Shown here in pieces: positions 48,442 to 57,783 of a stretch of 64,000 bases of DNA; positions within the stretch are counted from its first letter, which is position 1, and each line of letters begins with the position of its first letter. A program made the position numbers and the translations under genes. Source of the stretch: Pseudomonas fulva. GTDB lineage: Bacteria > Pseudomonadota > Gammaproteobacteria > Pseudomonadales > Pseudomonadaceae. The notes under the pieces are model-generated. The model saw only the letters and a list, made by a program, of their open reading frames with translations. It was not told where the DNA came from and did not search any database. Where the stretch lies: contig NZ_JADNYP010000006.1 in assembly GCF_015680705.1 (NCBI RefSeq), positions 186,001 to 250,000 on the forward strand, in the 5' to 3' direction.

Positions 48442-49647
48442 ATGGACACTCCCTTGCTCGACCCGCTGCCCGGCATGCTGATCCTGGCACTGCTGTGGTC
48501 CATGCTGTTCGCCGCGGTCGACGCGGCGCGCCGCAACGGCGAGCCGCGGCCCCGCCAGGCGCAGGGCGACGAACCCAGGTTGCCGGACCGCGCCGTGGTG
48601 CTCGGGGCCGGGCTGGGCAGGCTGCTGGTACTGGGCCTGGCCTGCCTGCTGGGGCAGCGTCATGCTGGCGAACCGGGCTTCTGGCTGGCCGGGCTGGGCG
48701 CGATGGCGAGCCTGCAGGTGCTGACCGAATACCTGCCCAGGCGGCTCGCCCGGCGCCACTCGCAAGCCCTGCTCGGTCTCGGGCTGGGCTTGCTCCGGCC
48801 GCCGCTGGTGCTGCTGCAGCCGCTGGCCTGGCTGCTCGACGGTTGCGCCAGCTTGCTCCTGCGTCCATTTCATGGCCGTTCCACGCAGGCCGCCATGCCG
48901 GCGCTGGAACCTGACGGCTTCGACTCGGCGCACGCCAGTGAACCGGCGCCTGCCGACTTGCGGCATGGGCTCGAGTCCCTGGACCGGATCACCGTCAACG
49001 ACATCCTGATACCGCGCAGCGAAGTCGACGGAATCAACCTGGACGAGCCGATCGAACGCATCACCGAGCAGTTGGCCGGCAGCACCCATACCCGGCTGCC
49101 GGTCTATCACAACGATATCAACCAGGTCGAAGCCGTCCTCAACACCAAACTGGTGAAGCATCTCCTGGCCCCCGGCCGCCTGACCCTGGAAGCGCTCCAG
49201 ACCGCCTGCCACGAGCCGTACTTCGTCCCCGAGAGCACGCCCTTGCGGCAGCAACTGCTCAACTTCCACAAGCGCCAACGGCGCCTCGGGGTGGTGGTGG
49301 ACGAGTATGGCGAGGTGCTTGGCATCGTCACGCTGGAGGACATCCTCGAGGAAATCGTCGGTCAGTTCGAGGACGAGCAAGGCCCGGCCAACCCTCATGT
49401 CCATCCCCAGCCGGACGGGCGTTACGTCATCGAAGGGGCGGCATCGCTGCGCGAGCTCAACCGCTGCCTGGGCTGGCACCTGCCATGCGACGGCGGCCCG
49501 AAGACGCTCAACGGCCTGGTCACCGAAGCGCTCGAGAGCATCCCGGCCAGCGCCGTGTGCCTGAAGGTCGGCCGCTACCGGATGGAAATTCTCGAAACCG
49601 AAGACAATCGTGCCAGCAAGGTACTGGTCTGGACCGTGACCCGATAG
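48442..49647 (+). CDS. CBS-domain CorC/HlyC-type membrane protein
   Basis: 401 residues. The N-terminal third has about three hydrophobic segments (CNNM/DUF21-like, weak). Residues about 185-330 hold two CBS domains (ITVNDILIPRSEVDGI; RRLGVVVDEYGEVLGIVT), and the last 75 are the CorC/HlyC domain (YVIEGAASLRELNR). Relatives act in Mg or Co efflux or regulate transporters. The N-terminal domain is shorter than in typical CNNM proteins, so transport is uncertain. It is probably co-transcribed with the preceding gene. Confidence 0.88.
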   Translation: MDTPLLDPLPGMLILALLWSMLFAAVDAARRNGEPRPRQAQGDEPRLPDRAVVLGAGLGRLLVLGLACLLGQRHAGEPGFWLAGLGAMASLQVLTEYLPRRLARRHSQALLGLGLGLLRPPLVLLQPLAWLLDGCASLLLRPFHGRSTQAAMPALEPDGFDSAHASEPAPADLRHGLESLDRITVNDILIPRSEVDGINLDEPIERITEQLAGSTHTRLPVYHNDINQVEAVLNTKLVKHLLAPGRLTLEALQTACHEPYFVPESTPLRQQLLNFHKRQRRLGVVVDEYGEVLGIVTLEDILEEIVGQFEDEQGPANPHVHPQPDGRYVIEGAASLRELNRCLGWHLPCDGGPKTLNGLVTEALESIPASAVCLKVGRYRMEILETEDNRASKVLVWTVTR

Positions 49648-49908
49648 CTATACTCGGGTCACGCTTACCCAGCCCTGCCGAATCGCCTGCTACCCGCATA
49701 CGGCGCTCCACGGCCAGTCCGCACGATCGACGCACCTGCAACGCTGTCTCGCCACCCCGAACAGCAGCTGCCCTGCCCTCACCCTCCATGGGCTCCTCGA
49801 TCTGGCGACCTACAACAATACGCCCCGGCGTGCGCCGGTCGCTGCCCGCTCGCCTGGCAGCCCACGCGCGAACATGCCACCGGGCACACGACTGTCAGGG
49901 ACTTGCAC

Positions 49909-51213
49909 ATGACAACCAGCAGCACCTACGCCGAACCGGCCTCGGCCACGCCTGCCAACTCGCCGGCCCGGGTGGCCACGGCCAGCTTCATCGGCACCGC
50001 CATCGAGTTCTACGATTTCTATGTCTATGCCACGGCCGCGGCCCTGGTCATCGGCCCGGTATTCTTCCCGTCAGGTTCGGGCACCGCGCAGATGCTCGCG
50101 GCATTCATGACCTTCGGCATCGCCTTCCTGGCCCGACCACTGGGTTCGGCCCTGTTCGGGCATTTTGGCGACCGCATCGGGCGCAAGTCGACCCTGGTCG
50201 CCTCGCTGTTGCTGATGGGCGTCTCGACGACCTTGATCGGCGTGCTGCCAGGCTACGACAGCATCGGCATCTGGGCGCCGATCATCCTGTGCCTGCTGCG
50301 CTTCGGCCAAGGGCTTGGCCTGGGTGGGGAATGGGGCGGCGCGGCTTTGCTGGCCACCGAGAACGCGCCCCAGGGCAAGCGTGCCTGGTTCGGCATGTTC
50401 CCTCAGCTGGGCCCCTCGATCGGCTTTCTCGCCGCCAACGGCCTGTTCCTCGGCCTGGCCTTGCTGCTCAGCGACGAACAGTTCCGCGAATGGGGCTGGC
50501 GCATTCCGTTCCTGCTCAGCGCGGCGCTGGTCATGGTCGGCCTGTATGTGCGGCTCAAGCTCGAGGAAAGCCCGGTCTTCGCCAAGGCCGTCGCCCGCCA
50601 CGAGCGGGTGAAGATGCCGGTGGTCGACCTCTTCGCGCGCTATTGGCTGCCAACGCTGCTGGGCGCGGCGGCGATGGTCGTGTGCTACGCGCTGTTCTAC
50701 ATCTCCACGGTGTTTTCGCTGAGCTACGGGGTATCGACCCTTGGCTACAGCCGTGAAAGCTTCCTCGCCATGCTGTGCTTCGCCGTGGTCTTCATGGCCC
50801 TGGCCACGCCACTCTCGGCCTGGCTGAGCGATCGCTACGGACGCAAGCCGGTACTGATCATCGGCGGCTTGCTGGCCGTGGCGTCGGGCTTCGCCATGGA
50901 GCCGCTGCTGACCTCGGGTTCGACCACCGGGGTGGCGCTGTTCCTGGCGATCGAACTGTTCCTGATGGGCGTGACCTTCGCTCCCATGGGGGCACTGCTG
51001 CCAGAGCTGTTCCCGACCCACGTGCGCTACACCGGCGCATCGGCGGCCTACAACCTCGGCGGCATCGTTGGCGCCTCGGCGGCACCCTTCTTCGCCCAGA
51101 AGCTGGTCAGCATGGGCGGCCTGAGCTGGGTGGGCGGCTACGTGTCGGCGGCCGCGGTCATCAGCCTGATCGCCGTGCTGTGCCTGAAGGAAACCCGCGA
51201 CAGCGCACTCTAG
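49909..51213 (+). CDS. MHS-family major facilitator transporter
   Basis: 434 residues from the ATG at 49909 (AGGGA upstream); a TTG two codons earlier is a weak alternative. Twelve transmembrane helices are seen, with the MHS (metabolite:H+ symporter) N-terminal ATASFIGTAIEFYDFYVYA and the MFS loop GHFGDRIGRKSTL repeated as LSDRYGRKPVL. Family members carry citrate, alpha-ketoglutarate, shikimate or proline/betaine; the substrate here cannot be chosen. A 261-base gap precedes it and no metabolic genes sit beside it. Confidence 0.93.
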   Translation: MTTSSTYAEPASATPANSPARVATASFIGTAIEFYDFYVYATAAALVIGPVFFPSGSGTAQMLAAFMTFGIAFLARPLGSALFGHFGDRIGRKSTLVASLLLMGVSTTLIGVLPGYDSIGIWAPIILCLLRFGQGLGLGGEWGGAALLATENAPQGKRAWFGMFPQLGPSIGFLAANGLFLGLALLLSDEQFREWGWRIPFLLSAALVMVGLYVRLKLEESPVFAKAVARHERVKMPVVDLFARYWLPTLLGAAAMVVCYALFYISTVFSLSYGVSTLGYSRESFLAMLCFAVVFMALATPLSAWLSDRYGRKPVLIIGGLLAVASGFAMEPLLTSGSTTGVALFLAIELFLMGVTFAPMGALLPELFPTHVRYTGASAAYNLGGIVGASAAPFFAQKLVSMGGLSWVGGYVSAAAVISLIAVLCLKETRDSAL

Positions 51214-51304
51214 GACGCGAACGGCAAGCGGCAAGCCAGAGCAGCGCGCAGGGCATCGGGACCGTGTCTACAAGCCGCGCCGCCGGCCGCTCACCGCGCT
51301 GCCC

Positions 51305-52486
51305 TCAAAGCTCCACGCTGACCGCCTGGGAAGCGCGGGTCGCCTTGGCGCGAGCGGCTTCGATCGACTCGTCGCGCGCCAGGCATACTCCCATGCGGCG
51401 CTGGCCGTTGACTTCCGGCTTGCCGAACAGCCGCAGGGCAGTGTCCGGTTCGGCCAGGGCCACGCCGAGGTTGGCGAAGGCGGTCTGCTGCGAATGGCCC
51501 TCGACCAGGATCACCGCCGAAGCCGAGGGCCCGAACTGGCGCACCACGGGGATCGGCAGCCCGAGGATGGCACGGGCATGCAGGGCGAACTGCGAAAGGT
51601 CTTGGGAAATCAGGGTGACCAGCCCGGTGTCGTGCGGACGTGGCGAAACTTCGCTGAACCATACCTGGTCGCCCTTGACGAACAGCTCGACACCGAACAG
51701 GCCGCGTCCACCCAGCGCATCGGTCACCGCCTTGGCCACTCGCTCCGATTCGGCCAGCGCTTTCGGACTCATGACCTGGGGCTGCCACGACTCCTGGTAG
51801 TCGCCGCCTTCCTGGCGGTGCCCGACCGGGGCCAGGAAGGTCGTGCCGCCCACATGACGAACGGTCAGCAAGGTGATTTCGTAGTCGAAGTCGATGAACC
51901 CCTCGACGATGACTCGGCCTCTGCCAGCACGCCCGCCCTCCTGGGCGTGATCCCAGGCCTTGCGCAGGTCATCGGCGCTGCGCAGCAGGCTCTGACCCTT
52001 GCCCGACGAACTCATCACCGGCTTGACCACGCACGGGTAGCCCAGGTCGGCCACGGCGCGTGCGTAGTCTTCGAAGGTATCGGCGAAATGGTAGGGCGAA
52101 GTCGGCAAATCCAGCGCTTCGGCGGCCAGGCGGCGAATGCCCTCGCGGTTCATGGTCAGCTGCGTGGCTCGCGCGGTGGGCACCACGTTGAAGCCTTCGC
52201 TTTCGAGCTCCACCAGGGTGGCGGTGGCGATGGCTTCGATTTCCGGCACGATGTAGTGCGGCTTCTCGGTCTCGATCACCGCACGCAATGCGGCACCGTC
52301 GAGCATGTCGATCACATGGCTGCGATGGGCGACCTGCATGGCCGGCGCATTGGCGTAGCGGTCCACGGCGATCACCTCGACCCCCAGGCGCTGCAGCTCG
52401 ATCACCACTTCCTTGCCCAGCTCGCCACAGCCGCAGAGCAGTACACGGGTCGCGGTAGGCGACAAGGGGGTTCCGATACGGGTCAT
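51305..52486 (-). CDS. purT: Formate-dependent phosphoribosylglycinamide formyltransferase PurT
   Basis: 393 residues from the ATG at 52486. PurT formylates GAR with formate and ATP in purine synthesis, an alternative to folate-dependent PurN. ATP-grasp signatures are [32 protein letters not shown] and [16 protein letters not shown]. The preceding gap holds a probable promoter (TAGAATAGCGC on the minus strand near 52545) and the nested inverted repeat. Confidence 0.97.
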   Translation of the reverse strand: MTRIGTPLSPTATRVLLCGCGELGKEVVIELQRLGVEVIAVDRYANAPAMQVAHRSHVIDMLDGAALRAVIETEKPHYIVPEIEAIATATLVELESEGFNVVPTARATQLTMNREGIRRLAAEALDLPTSPYHFADTFEDYARAVADLGYPCVVKPVMSSSGKGQSLLRSADDLRKAWDHAQEGGRAGRGRVIVEGFIDFDYEITLLTVRHVGGTTFLAPVGHRQEGGDYQESWQPQVMSPKALAESERVAKAVTDALGGRGLFGVELFVKGDQVWFSEVSPRPHDTGLVTLISQDLSQFALHARAILGLPIPVVRQFGPSASAVILVEGHSQQTAFANLGVALAEPDTALRLFGKPEVNGQRRMGVCLARDESIEAARAKATRASQAVSVEL

Positions 52487-52622
52487 CTCAGGTCCTCGAA
52501 GGCATACGGGCGGGCCTGCCACGGGCCAGCCGCTGGGAAGGGAGCGCTATTCTACACGGCAGACGGCCTTTCGGGAGCAGGGAGCAGGCCTGGCCAACCG
52601 GCATGTTCGAGGGCGCTTTCCC

Positions 52623-52764
52623 AGGCTTTGTACGAAAAGAGCCTGCGCGATGATCAGGCTACGTTGAAACAGGCTCGGAATGCTCATTTACAACCAGTAC
52701 ATTCCGCTTGCTCGCCTGTTTTCGCCTTGGCTGATCGCCACTCGGCGACTTTTCGTACCAGCCT
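52623..52764. repeat. Nested inverted-repeat element, about 140 bases
   Basis: Four pairs of complementary arms are nested: AGGCT/AGCCT (52623-52627, 52760-52764), GTACGAAAA/TTTTCGTAC (52630-52638, 52750-52758, perfect), GAAACAGGC/GCCTGTTTTC (52666-52674, 52714-52723) and CGGAATG/CATTCCG (52676-52682, 52700-52706). A GATCAG/CTGATC match (52652-52657, 52731-52736) lies between. The element ends within the stop codon of the VUT gene and fills the gap to purT. It could form one long hairpin in RNA or cruciform in DNA. It may be a terminator, structured leader or dispersed palindromic element. Confidence 0.8.
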
Positions 52765-53230
52765 AGCCTGCCAGCGCGCTCCTGCGCGCCCGCCAGGCCA
52801 TCGCCAGCCAGACCGCGGTCACGCCGGCGAACTTCGACAGGAGCGCGGTGCCGGCAACGACCGGAGTCAGCGCACCGATCATGCCGAAGAAGATCAGCGT
52901 ATCGACCGGTATGCTCAGCGCCGAGCTCAGCCACAGGCGGTCACGCAGCGGGCGACGGGTAACGCTGAAGACCAGCCAGTCGATCAGTTCCGAAACGAAG
53001 AACGCGGTGGCGCTGGCCAGGGCGATCGCAGGCTCCGAGGTGACGTAGGACAATACCAGCGCCACCAGCATGGCCAGCAAGGCCCCATGGCCGTAGCGGG
53101 TCTGGACCATGTCGCGCAGGATGAACACCAGGCCGCCCCAGGCGGACCAGATCACGTCCAGGTGAGGAGCGCTGGAAAAGGCGTAGTTGATCAGCACCAC
53201 GCTGCTGATATAGGCGATGAGATAGAACAT
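52763..53230 (-). CDS. VUT-family (YhhQ-like) membrane protein, possible queuosine-precursor transporter
   Basis: 155 residues from the ATG at 53230 (MFYLIAYISSVVL), with about five transmembrane segments. The pattern with the short acidic FVSELIDWLVFS and PVDTLIFFGMIG segments is that of the VUT_1/DUF165 family, whose E. coli member YhhQ imports preQ0/preQ1. It is shorter than YhhQ (about 220 residues). I see no preQ1 riboswitch upstream. Its stop overlaps the nested palindrome. Confidence 0.78.
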   Translation of the reverse strand: MFYLIAYISSVVLINYAFSSAPHLDVIWSAWGGLVFILRDMVQTRYGHGALLAMLVALVLSYVTSEPAIALASATAFFVSELIDWLVFSVTRRPLRDRLWLSSALSIPVDTLIFFGMIGALTPVVAGTALLSKFAGVTAVWLAMAWRARRSALAG

Positions 53231-53290
53231 GCAGATGGACCGTAGGGCAAGCCGCACAGGGTACGCCAGTCCCGGCCCGCAGCCAAGGCT

Positions 53291-53488
53291 TCAGCGGCCG
53301 ATCAGCAGGCCCGCGGCCCTCGCCCGTTCATGACACAGTCCAAGCACTGCGCGGCGCTCCTGGTTGTCCATGCGCGCCCAGCGGGTGATCTCCTCCACGC
53401 TGCGCTGACAGCCAACGCAGATGTCCTGTTCGTCCAGGGCGCAGATGTTCACGCACGGCGAGCGCACCGGCGTTTCGGTCGCCTCCAT
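53291..53488 (-). CDS. DUF1289 protein
   Basis: 65 residues with the family Cys cluster SPCVNICALDEQDICVGC, four Cys that could bind zinc or an iron-sulfur centre, followed by RSVEEITRWARM. The function is unknown. The ATG lies one base after the stop of the carbonic-anhydrase-like gene, so the two are translationally coupled. Confidence 0.88.
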   Translation of the reverse strand: MEATETPVRSPCVNICALDEQDICVGCQRSVEEITRWARMDNQERRAVLGLCHERARAAGLLIGR

Positions 53489-53489
53489 G

Positions 53490-54014
53490 TCAGCCCTCCT
53501 GCACGGCCAGATCGCGCGCATAGCGCTCGGCATTGTCGACGTAATGCGCGGCACTGGCCTCGAGCATGCGCTTTTGCGCATCGGTCAGCATCCGCACCAC
53601 CTTGCCCGGCGAGCCTACCACCAGCGATCCATCGGGGATTTCCTGGCCCTCGGTGATCAGCGCATTGGCGCCAATGATGCAGTGGCTGCCGATCTTCGCG
53701 CCGTTGAGCACCACCGCGTTGATCCCGACCAGGCTGTAGTCGTTCACGCTGCAGCCATGCAGCATGGCCTTGTGCCCGACGGTCACGCCCCTGCCCAAGG
53801 TCAGTGGCGAGCCCATGTCGGTATGCATCACCGCGCCATCCTGGACATTGCTGTCTTCGCCAATGTCGATCAGTTCGTTGTCACCACGCAGCACCGCGCC
53901 GAACCAGACGCTGGCCCGCGCCTGCAGGCGGACCTTGCCGATCAGCACGGCTCCGGGCGCGACCCAACTGCTGGGGTGGGCTTCGACTCGCTGGTCTGCC
54001 AGACGGTATTTCAT
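53490..54014 (-). CDS. Gamma-carbonic-anhydrase-like hexapeptide protein (YrdA/PaaY type)
   Basis: 174 residues of left-handed beta-helix with hexapeptide repeats ([21 protein letters not shown]). Zinc-ligand histidines in MHTDMG and [11 protein letters not shown] follow the gamma-carbonic anhydrase pattern. Bacterial relatives include YrdA and the thioesterase PaaY; catalysis is not certain. It sits in a run with DUF1289 and the Nudix gene on the same strand. Confidence 0.9.
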   Translation of the reverse strand: MKYRLADQRVEAHPSSWVAPGAVLIGKVRLQARASVWFGAVLRGDNELIDIGEDSNVQDGAVMHTDMGSPLTLGRGVTVGHKAMLHGCSVNDYSLVGINAVVLNGAKIGSHCIIGANALITEGQEIPDGSLVVGSPGKVVRMLTDAQKRMLEASAAHYVDNAERYARDLAVQEG

Positions 54015-54062
54015 GCATTGCTCCTCGCTGTCACGTCGCGTTATGGACGGCGGCCAGGCCGC

Positions 54063-54662
54063 TCAGTTGCTGGCCAGGCGCTCAGGTCGACGGTGCAGGC
54101 TGATGCCGGCATCGAACCACAGATTGAGCAGCTCGACGATCATCATCGCCGACAGGCCCCAGATACGGTATTCGCCGAAACGATAGCTGGGTATGTACCA
54201 GTCGCGCCCCTGGGCATCGACACGGTGGGTATGCTCTTCGGCCGGCTCGCGGAAGAACGTCAGCGGCACGCTGAACACCGCGGCGATCTCGGCATCGTTG
54301 GCCTGGTATTCGACATAGTCGGGAATCACTCCGACGAATGGCGTCACCTTCAGTCCATGCAGCGAGACCAGCGGGCTCAGCGGCCCGATCACTTCCACCA
54401 GGCCAGGCGGCAGGCCGATTTCTTCCTGTGCCTCGCGCAGCGCGGTGAACACCAGGTCCGGGTCCTCCGGATCGCGCCGACCACCGGGAAAGGCCACTTC
54501 GCCACCGTGGGTGGAAAGGCCCTTGGCGCGCAGGGTCAGCACCAGCTCCGGCTCTTCGCTACGGGTGATGGGCAAGAGTACCGCCGCCTCCGGAAGACGC
54601 CGATCGATCGTCAACGTGGCGGGGGTATGATCGCTCATTCGGCGAAGAAGCTCGTCCAGCAT
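54063..54662 (-). CDS. Nudix CoA pyrophosphatase-like hydrolase
   Basis: 199 residues from the ATG at 54662 (MLDELLRRM), with GAGA upstream; an ATG two codons earlier (54668) is possible. It has the Nudix box (GGEVAFPGGRRDPED ... REAQEEIGL) and, just before it, the UPF0035 segment LVLTLRAKGLSTHGGEV that marks CoA-pyrophosphatase-type enzymes (NudL/CoAse), which split CoA to 4'-phosphopantetheine and 3',5'-ADP. It is divergent from another Nudix gene 133 bases away. Confidence 0.9.
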   Translation of the reverse strand: MLDELLRRMSDHTPATLTIDRRLPEAAVLLPITRSEEPELVLTLRAKGLSTHGGEVAFPGGRRDPEDPDLVFTALREAQEEIGLPPGLVEVIGPLSPLVSLHGLKVTPFVGVIPDYVEYQANDAEIAAVFSVPLTFFREPAEEHTHRVDAQGRDWYIPSYRFGEYRIWGLSAMMIVELLNLWFDAGISLHRRPERLASN

Positions 54663-54794
54663 ACGCATTCTCGAATCAAGGCCTGCCTTGCATGATGCAC
54701 CAAAGCCGCGACGCACCCAAGCCCCGGCCGGCCGGAGGCTTGCAGGGTGGCTGCTCGGCGCGCCAAGATGGGCGTACCAACCAGGAAGCAAAGC

Positions 54795-55349
54795 ATGAAA
54801 TTCTGCAGCGCGTGCGGTCACCCGGTCATACAGCGGATCCCCGACGGCGACAGCCGCCCACGGTACGTCTGCGACCACTGCCACACCATCCACTACCAGA
54901 ACCCGAACATCGTCGCCGGGGTGTTGCCGACCTGGGGCAGCCAGGTGCTGCTGTGCCGCCGCGCCATAGAGCCGCGCCGCGGCTACTGGACCCTGCCCGC
55001 CGGGTTCATGGAGAACGGCGAGACGCTGGAGCAGGCCGCCCGGCGCGAAACGGTCGAAGAAGCCTGCGCCAGGGTCGGCGAGATGGCCCTGTACCAGTTG
55101 TTCGACCTGCCGCACATCAACCAGGTCCACGTGTTCTTTCGCGCGGAATTGACCGACCTGGACTTCGCCATCGGCGTCGAAAGCCTGGAGGTACGCCTGT
55201 TCGAGGAACAGGAAGTGCCTTGGGCGGAGCTGGCTTTTCGCACCGTCGCTCGCACATTAGAATGCTACTATCGTGACCGCGTCGGTCGAAACTACCCCAT
55301 CGGCACCGAATACCTGCCGCCGATGAACGTCTCGTCATCCACCCCTTAA
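54795..55349 (+). CDS. Nudix hydrolase with N-terminal zinc ribbon
   Basis: 184 residues from the ATG at 54795, with AGGAAG upstream. An N-terminal zinc ribbon (FCSACG and VCDHCH, residues about 3-31) precedes a Nudix domain with AGFMENGETLEQAARRETVE and EEAC. The box ends in Cys where most have Gly, a variant common in this subgroup. NADH-pyrophosphatase-like or nucleoside-diphosphate activity is possible but not readable. It is 19 bases upstream of the L,D-transpeptidase gene. Confidence 0.88.
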   Translation: MKFCSACGHPVIQRIPDGDSRPRYVCDHCHTIHYQNPNIVAGVLPTWGSQVLLCRRAIEPRRGYWTLPAGFMENGETLEQAARRETVEEACARVGEMALYQLFDLPHINQVHVFFRAELTDLDFAIGVESLEVRLFEEQEVPWAELAFRTVARTLECYYRDRVGRNYPIGTEYLPPMNVSSSTP

Positions 55350-55368
55350 GTTTTCAGGATACCGTTGC

Positions 55369-55923
55369 ATGCGCTGGTTGCTGGCTGTTTTCTGTCTCTG
55401 CGTCGCGACTGCGTCCCAGGCTGCCTTCACCGAAACCATCATCCGCAAGCCATTGGCCGCGCCGGATGCGCCACCGCGCAGCCAGCCGTCCGCGCAACCG
55501 TTGGTCGACAAGGTGCTGGTGATCAAGTCCGAACGTCGCTTGCAGTTGATCAGCCGTGGCGAGCCGCTCAAGACCTATCGCATATCCCTCGGCAAGCAGC
55601 CCAGGGGCGCCAAGGAGCGCGAAGGCGACAAGCGCACGCCCGAAGGTTTCTACTGGCTCGACTGGCGCAAGGCCAGCGACCGCTACAACCTGGCGATGCA
55701 CATCTCCTATCCCAACATCAGCGATGCCGCGCGCGCGCGCCGCGAGGGCGTGGCGCCCGGCAGCATGATCATGATCCATGGCACGCCGATCGACGAGCAG
55801 TACCCCGAGTGGTACTTCCACACCCTGGACTGGACCGAGGGCTGCATCGCCATGCGCAATGTCGACATGCAGGAAGTCTGGAGCCTGGTCAAGGACGGCA
55901 CGCTGATCGAGATTCGTCCTTGA
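55369..55923 (+). CDS. L,D-transpeptidase (YkuD family), exported
   Basis: 184 residues. A signal peptide covers about 1-18 (MRWLLAVFCLCVATASQA). The YkuD catalytic site is intact: His137 (MIHGTP) and nucleophile Cys159 in DWTEGCIAMRN. Such enzymes make 3-3 crosslinks in peptidoglycan or attach lipoproteins to it. No LysM domain is seen, so it acts as a free periplasmic enzyme. It follows the Nudix gene closely and ends before a small hairpin (CCTAC/GTAGG, 55927-55939). Confidence 0.93.
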   Translation: MRWLLAVFCLCVATASQAAFTETIIRKPLAAPDAPPRSQPSAQPLVDKVLVIKSERRLQLISRGEPLKTYRISLGKQPRGAKEREGDKRTPEGFYWLDWRKASDRYNLAMHISYPNISDAARARREGVAPGSMIMIHGTPIDEQYPEWYFHTLDWTEGCIAMRNVDMQEVWSLVKDGTLIEIRP

Positions 55924-56038
55924 GGTCCTACTCTGTAGGAAGTTTCTCCAGAAGATACCTACCAGAACGCCACTGCTTGCCGACACGCCTCTAGGCAAGG
56001 GACGGCATCCTCGACCAGACGGTCACGCCTAGAGTCCA

Positions 56039-56066
56039 CGCAAACGACCCATACGTCATGTTTGCG
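56039..56066 (+). promoter_or_regulatory. Inverted repeat next to the tpsB ribosome site
   Basis: CGCAAAC (56039-56045) and GTTTGCG (56060-56066) are perfect complements with a 14-base loop. The right arm runs into GGGGA, the ribosome site for the ATG at 56076, so folding in mRNA could reduce translation. Only the symmetry is observed. Confidence 0.4.
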
Positions 56067-56075
56067 GGGATCGCC

Positions 56076-57755
56076 ATGTCCACACACCCCTTTCCTGGGC
56101 TCATGCTGCGCCTGCTTCTGCTGGTGGCTTGCGCAGCCATGCCCTCGATCGCCGAGGCCATCGATCCGGCGACCCGACAGCTGCGTGAACGGCAGGCGCA
56201 GATCCGCGCGCTCGAGCAGGAGCAAAGGCTGCGCCAGTGGCAGTCGCGCACGCGGCCAACCGATGCCAAGCGGGCAACGCCTGCCCCACCTGCCCATGAC
56301 CGTTGCTGGCCCATTGCAGGCGCGCGCCTGGTCGGCAACCAGGTGCTGTCGGACCAGGCCCTGAAGGACGTCGTCGGGCCGCTGCTGCGCCCGTGCATGA
56401 GCGTTGCCGACATCAATGACCTGCTCAAGGCGATCACCGCGCGCTATATCCGGGCCGGCTATCCCGCCACGCGTCCGTACCTGGCCAGACTGCCGGGAAG
56501 CGAGCCGACGCTGGAGGTGATGATCGTCGAGGGCTTCGTCGAATCGATCGAGCTGGCCGAGCCGACCCTGCCCCTTTCCTTGCGCGGGGCCTTTCCCGAC
56601 CTGCTGGGCGAGCCGCTGCACCTGCCTGCGCTGGAGCAAGGGCTCGACCAGATCAACCGCCTCAAGGCCTTCAGCGTGTCGGCCGACCTGCTGCCTGGCG
56701 AGCGGCCGGGTGCCACGCGCCTGGTCATCCAACCCGACAAGCTCGGCAAGCGCTGGCACGCCACGGTACGCCTGGACAACCGGGCAAGCGAGACGACCGG
56801 CCGACATCGCGCGACGCTTGGCCTGGCGCTGGATTCGCCCCTGGCACTGAACGACTACCTCGGCCTGTCGTTCAACACCCTGCTTCCCGATGCCAAGGGG
56901 CACAGTCAGGGTGCCGGGCTCTACTACAACGTGCCTTACGGGCCCTGGAGCCTGGCACTGGCGCTCAACCGGATCGACTATCGCGCCTCGCCGGACCTGC
57001 CCGCGCGCCCCAGCGGCGACAGCCGCTTCGAGGGTCTGGGCGTCAGCCGCATGCTCTGGCGCAACGACAAAGGGCTGCTCGCGGCATCGGCGCGCCTGGA
57101 CCACAAGCGCCTGGCCAACCGCGTCCGTGGGCGACGGACGGCCGTGCAGAGCACGCGCCTGACCGTCGTCGAGGCGGGCCTGGAATTCTTCTGGCTGCAA
57201 GGTGGCGTGTGGAGCGCTCGGCTGGGCGTCTCGCAGGGGCTTGACCACCTGGGGGCCGACGAGGCTCCGCTCAAGCGCAACGCTGCGCAACCGAACTTTC
57301 GCAAGTACCGCGCCAGCCTGGCGCGCTTGGATGAAGGCTCTGCCGCACTGCGCTGGCGCTGGCAAAGCGAGCTGGACCTGCAGTACAGCCCCGACAGCCT
57401 GCCTGCGGTGGAGCAGTTCGCCTTGAGCGACGACATGGCCGTGCGCGGTTTTCGCCAGCGCTACGTCGCCGGTGCCAGCGGCGCCACCTGGCGCAACACG
57501 CTCAGCCATCCCCTGCCGTTGCCAGGCCAGCCTGGCATCGAGCTGCGCGTCCACGCCGGGCTGGACCTGGGCTGGAGCCGTTTCGACCACGGTCGCCCGT
57601 CCCAGCGCCTGGTCGGCAGCACCCTCGGCTTGCAGCTGACCCTGCCGGGCGCGCGCCTGCGCGTCGATCACCAGCGCGCCTTGCGCGCTCGCCCTGGCGA
57701 CGGCAAGGCATTGGAACCGGGATTCTGGGTCATGGAGTGGACCTTGGAAATGTGA
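56076..57755 (+). CDS. Two-partner secretion outer membrane transporter (TpsB, ShlB/FhaC family)
   Basis: 559 residues from the ATG at 56076 (MSTHPFPGLM), with GGGGA upstream; a start at 56058 lacks a ribosome site. The signal peptide ends at about residue 28 (SIAEA). Polar helix and POTRA-type region follow (about 72-215; RCWPIAGARLVGNQVL, ARYIRAGYP, IVEGFVESIEL). Then comes a C-terminal beta-barrel with the conserved VRGF motif (456-459) of loop L6. It should secrete TpsA, encoded 28 bases downstream, across the outer membrane. Confidence 0.95.
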   Translation: MSTHPFPGLMLRLLLLVACAAMPSIAEAIDPATRQLRERQAQIRALEQEQRLRQWQSRTRPTDAKRATPAPPAHDRCWPIAGARLVGNQVLSDQALKDVVGPLLRPCMSVADINDLLKAITARYIRAGYPATRPYLARLPGSEPTLEVMIVEGFVESIELAEPTLPLSLRGAFPDLLGEPLHLPALEQGLDQINRLKAFSVSADLLPGERPGATRLVIQPDKLGKRWHATVRLDNRASETTGRHRATLGLALDSPLALNDYLGLSFNTLLPDAKGHSQGAGLYYNVPYGPWSLALALNRIDYRASPDLPARPSGDSRFEGLGVSRMLWRNDKGLLAASARLDHKRLANRVRGRRTAVQSTRLTVVEAGLEFFWLQGGVWSARLGVSQGLDHLGADEAPLKRNAAQPNFRKYRASLARLDEGSAALRWRWQSELDLQYSPDSLPAVEQFALSDDMAVRGFRQRYVAGASGATWRNTLSHPLPLPGQPGIELRVHAGLDLGWSRFDHGRPSQRLVGSTLGLQLTLPGARLRVDHQRALRARPGDGKALEPGFWVMEWTLEM

Positions 57756-57783
57756 TCATCCACGACAACAGAGAGAACAAGAC

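Noticed and set aside
53231..53290. preQ1 riboswitch ahead of the VUT-family gene
   Set aside because: I looked for the short C-rich preQ1-I aptamer pattern and did not see one; the leader is GC-rich without it.
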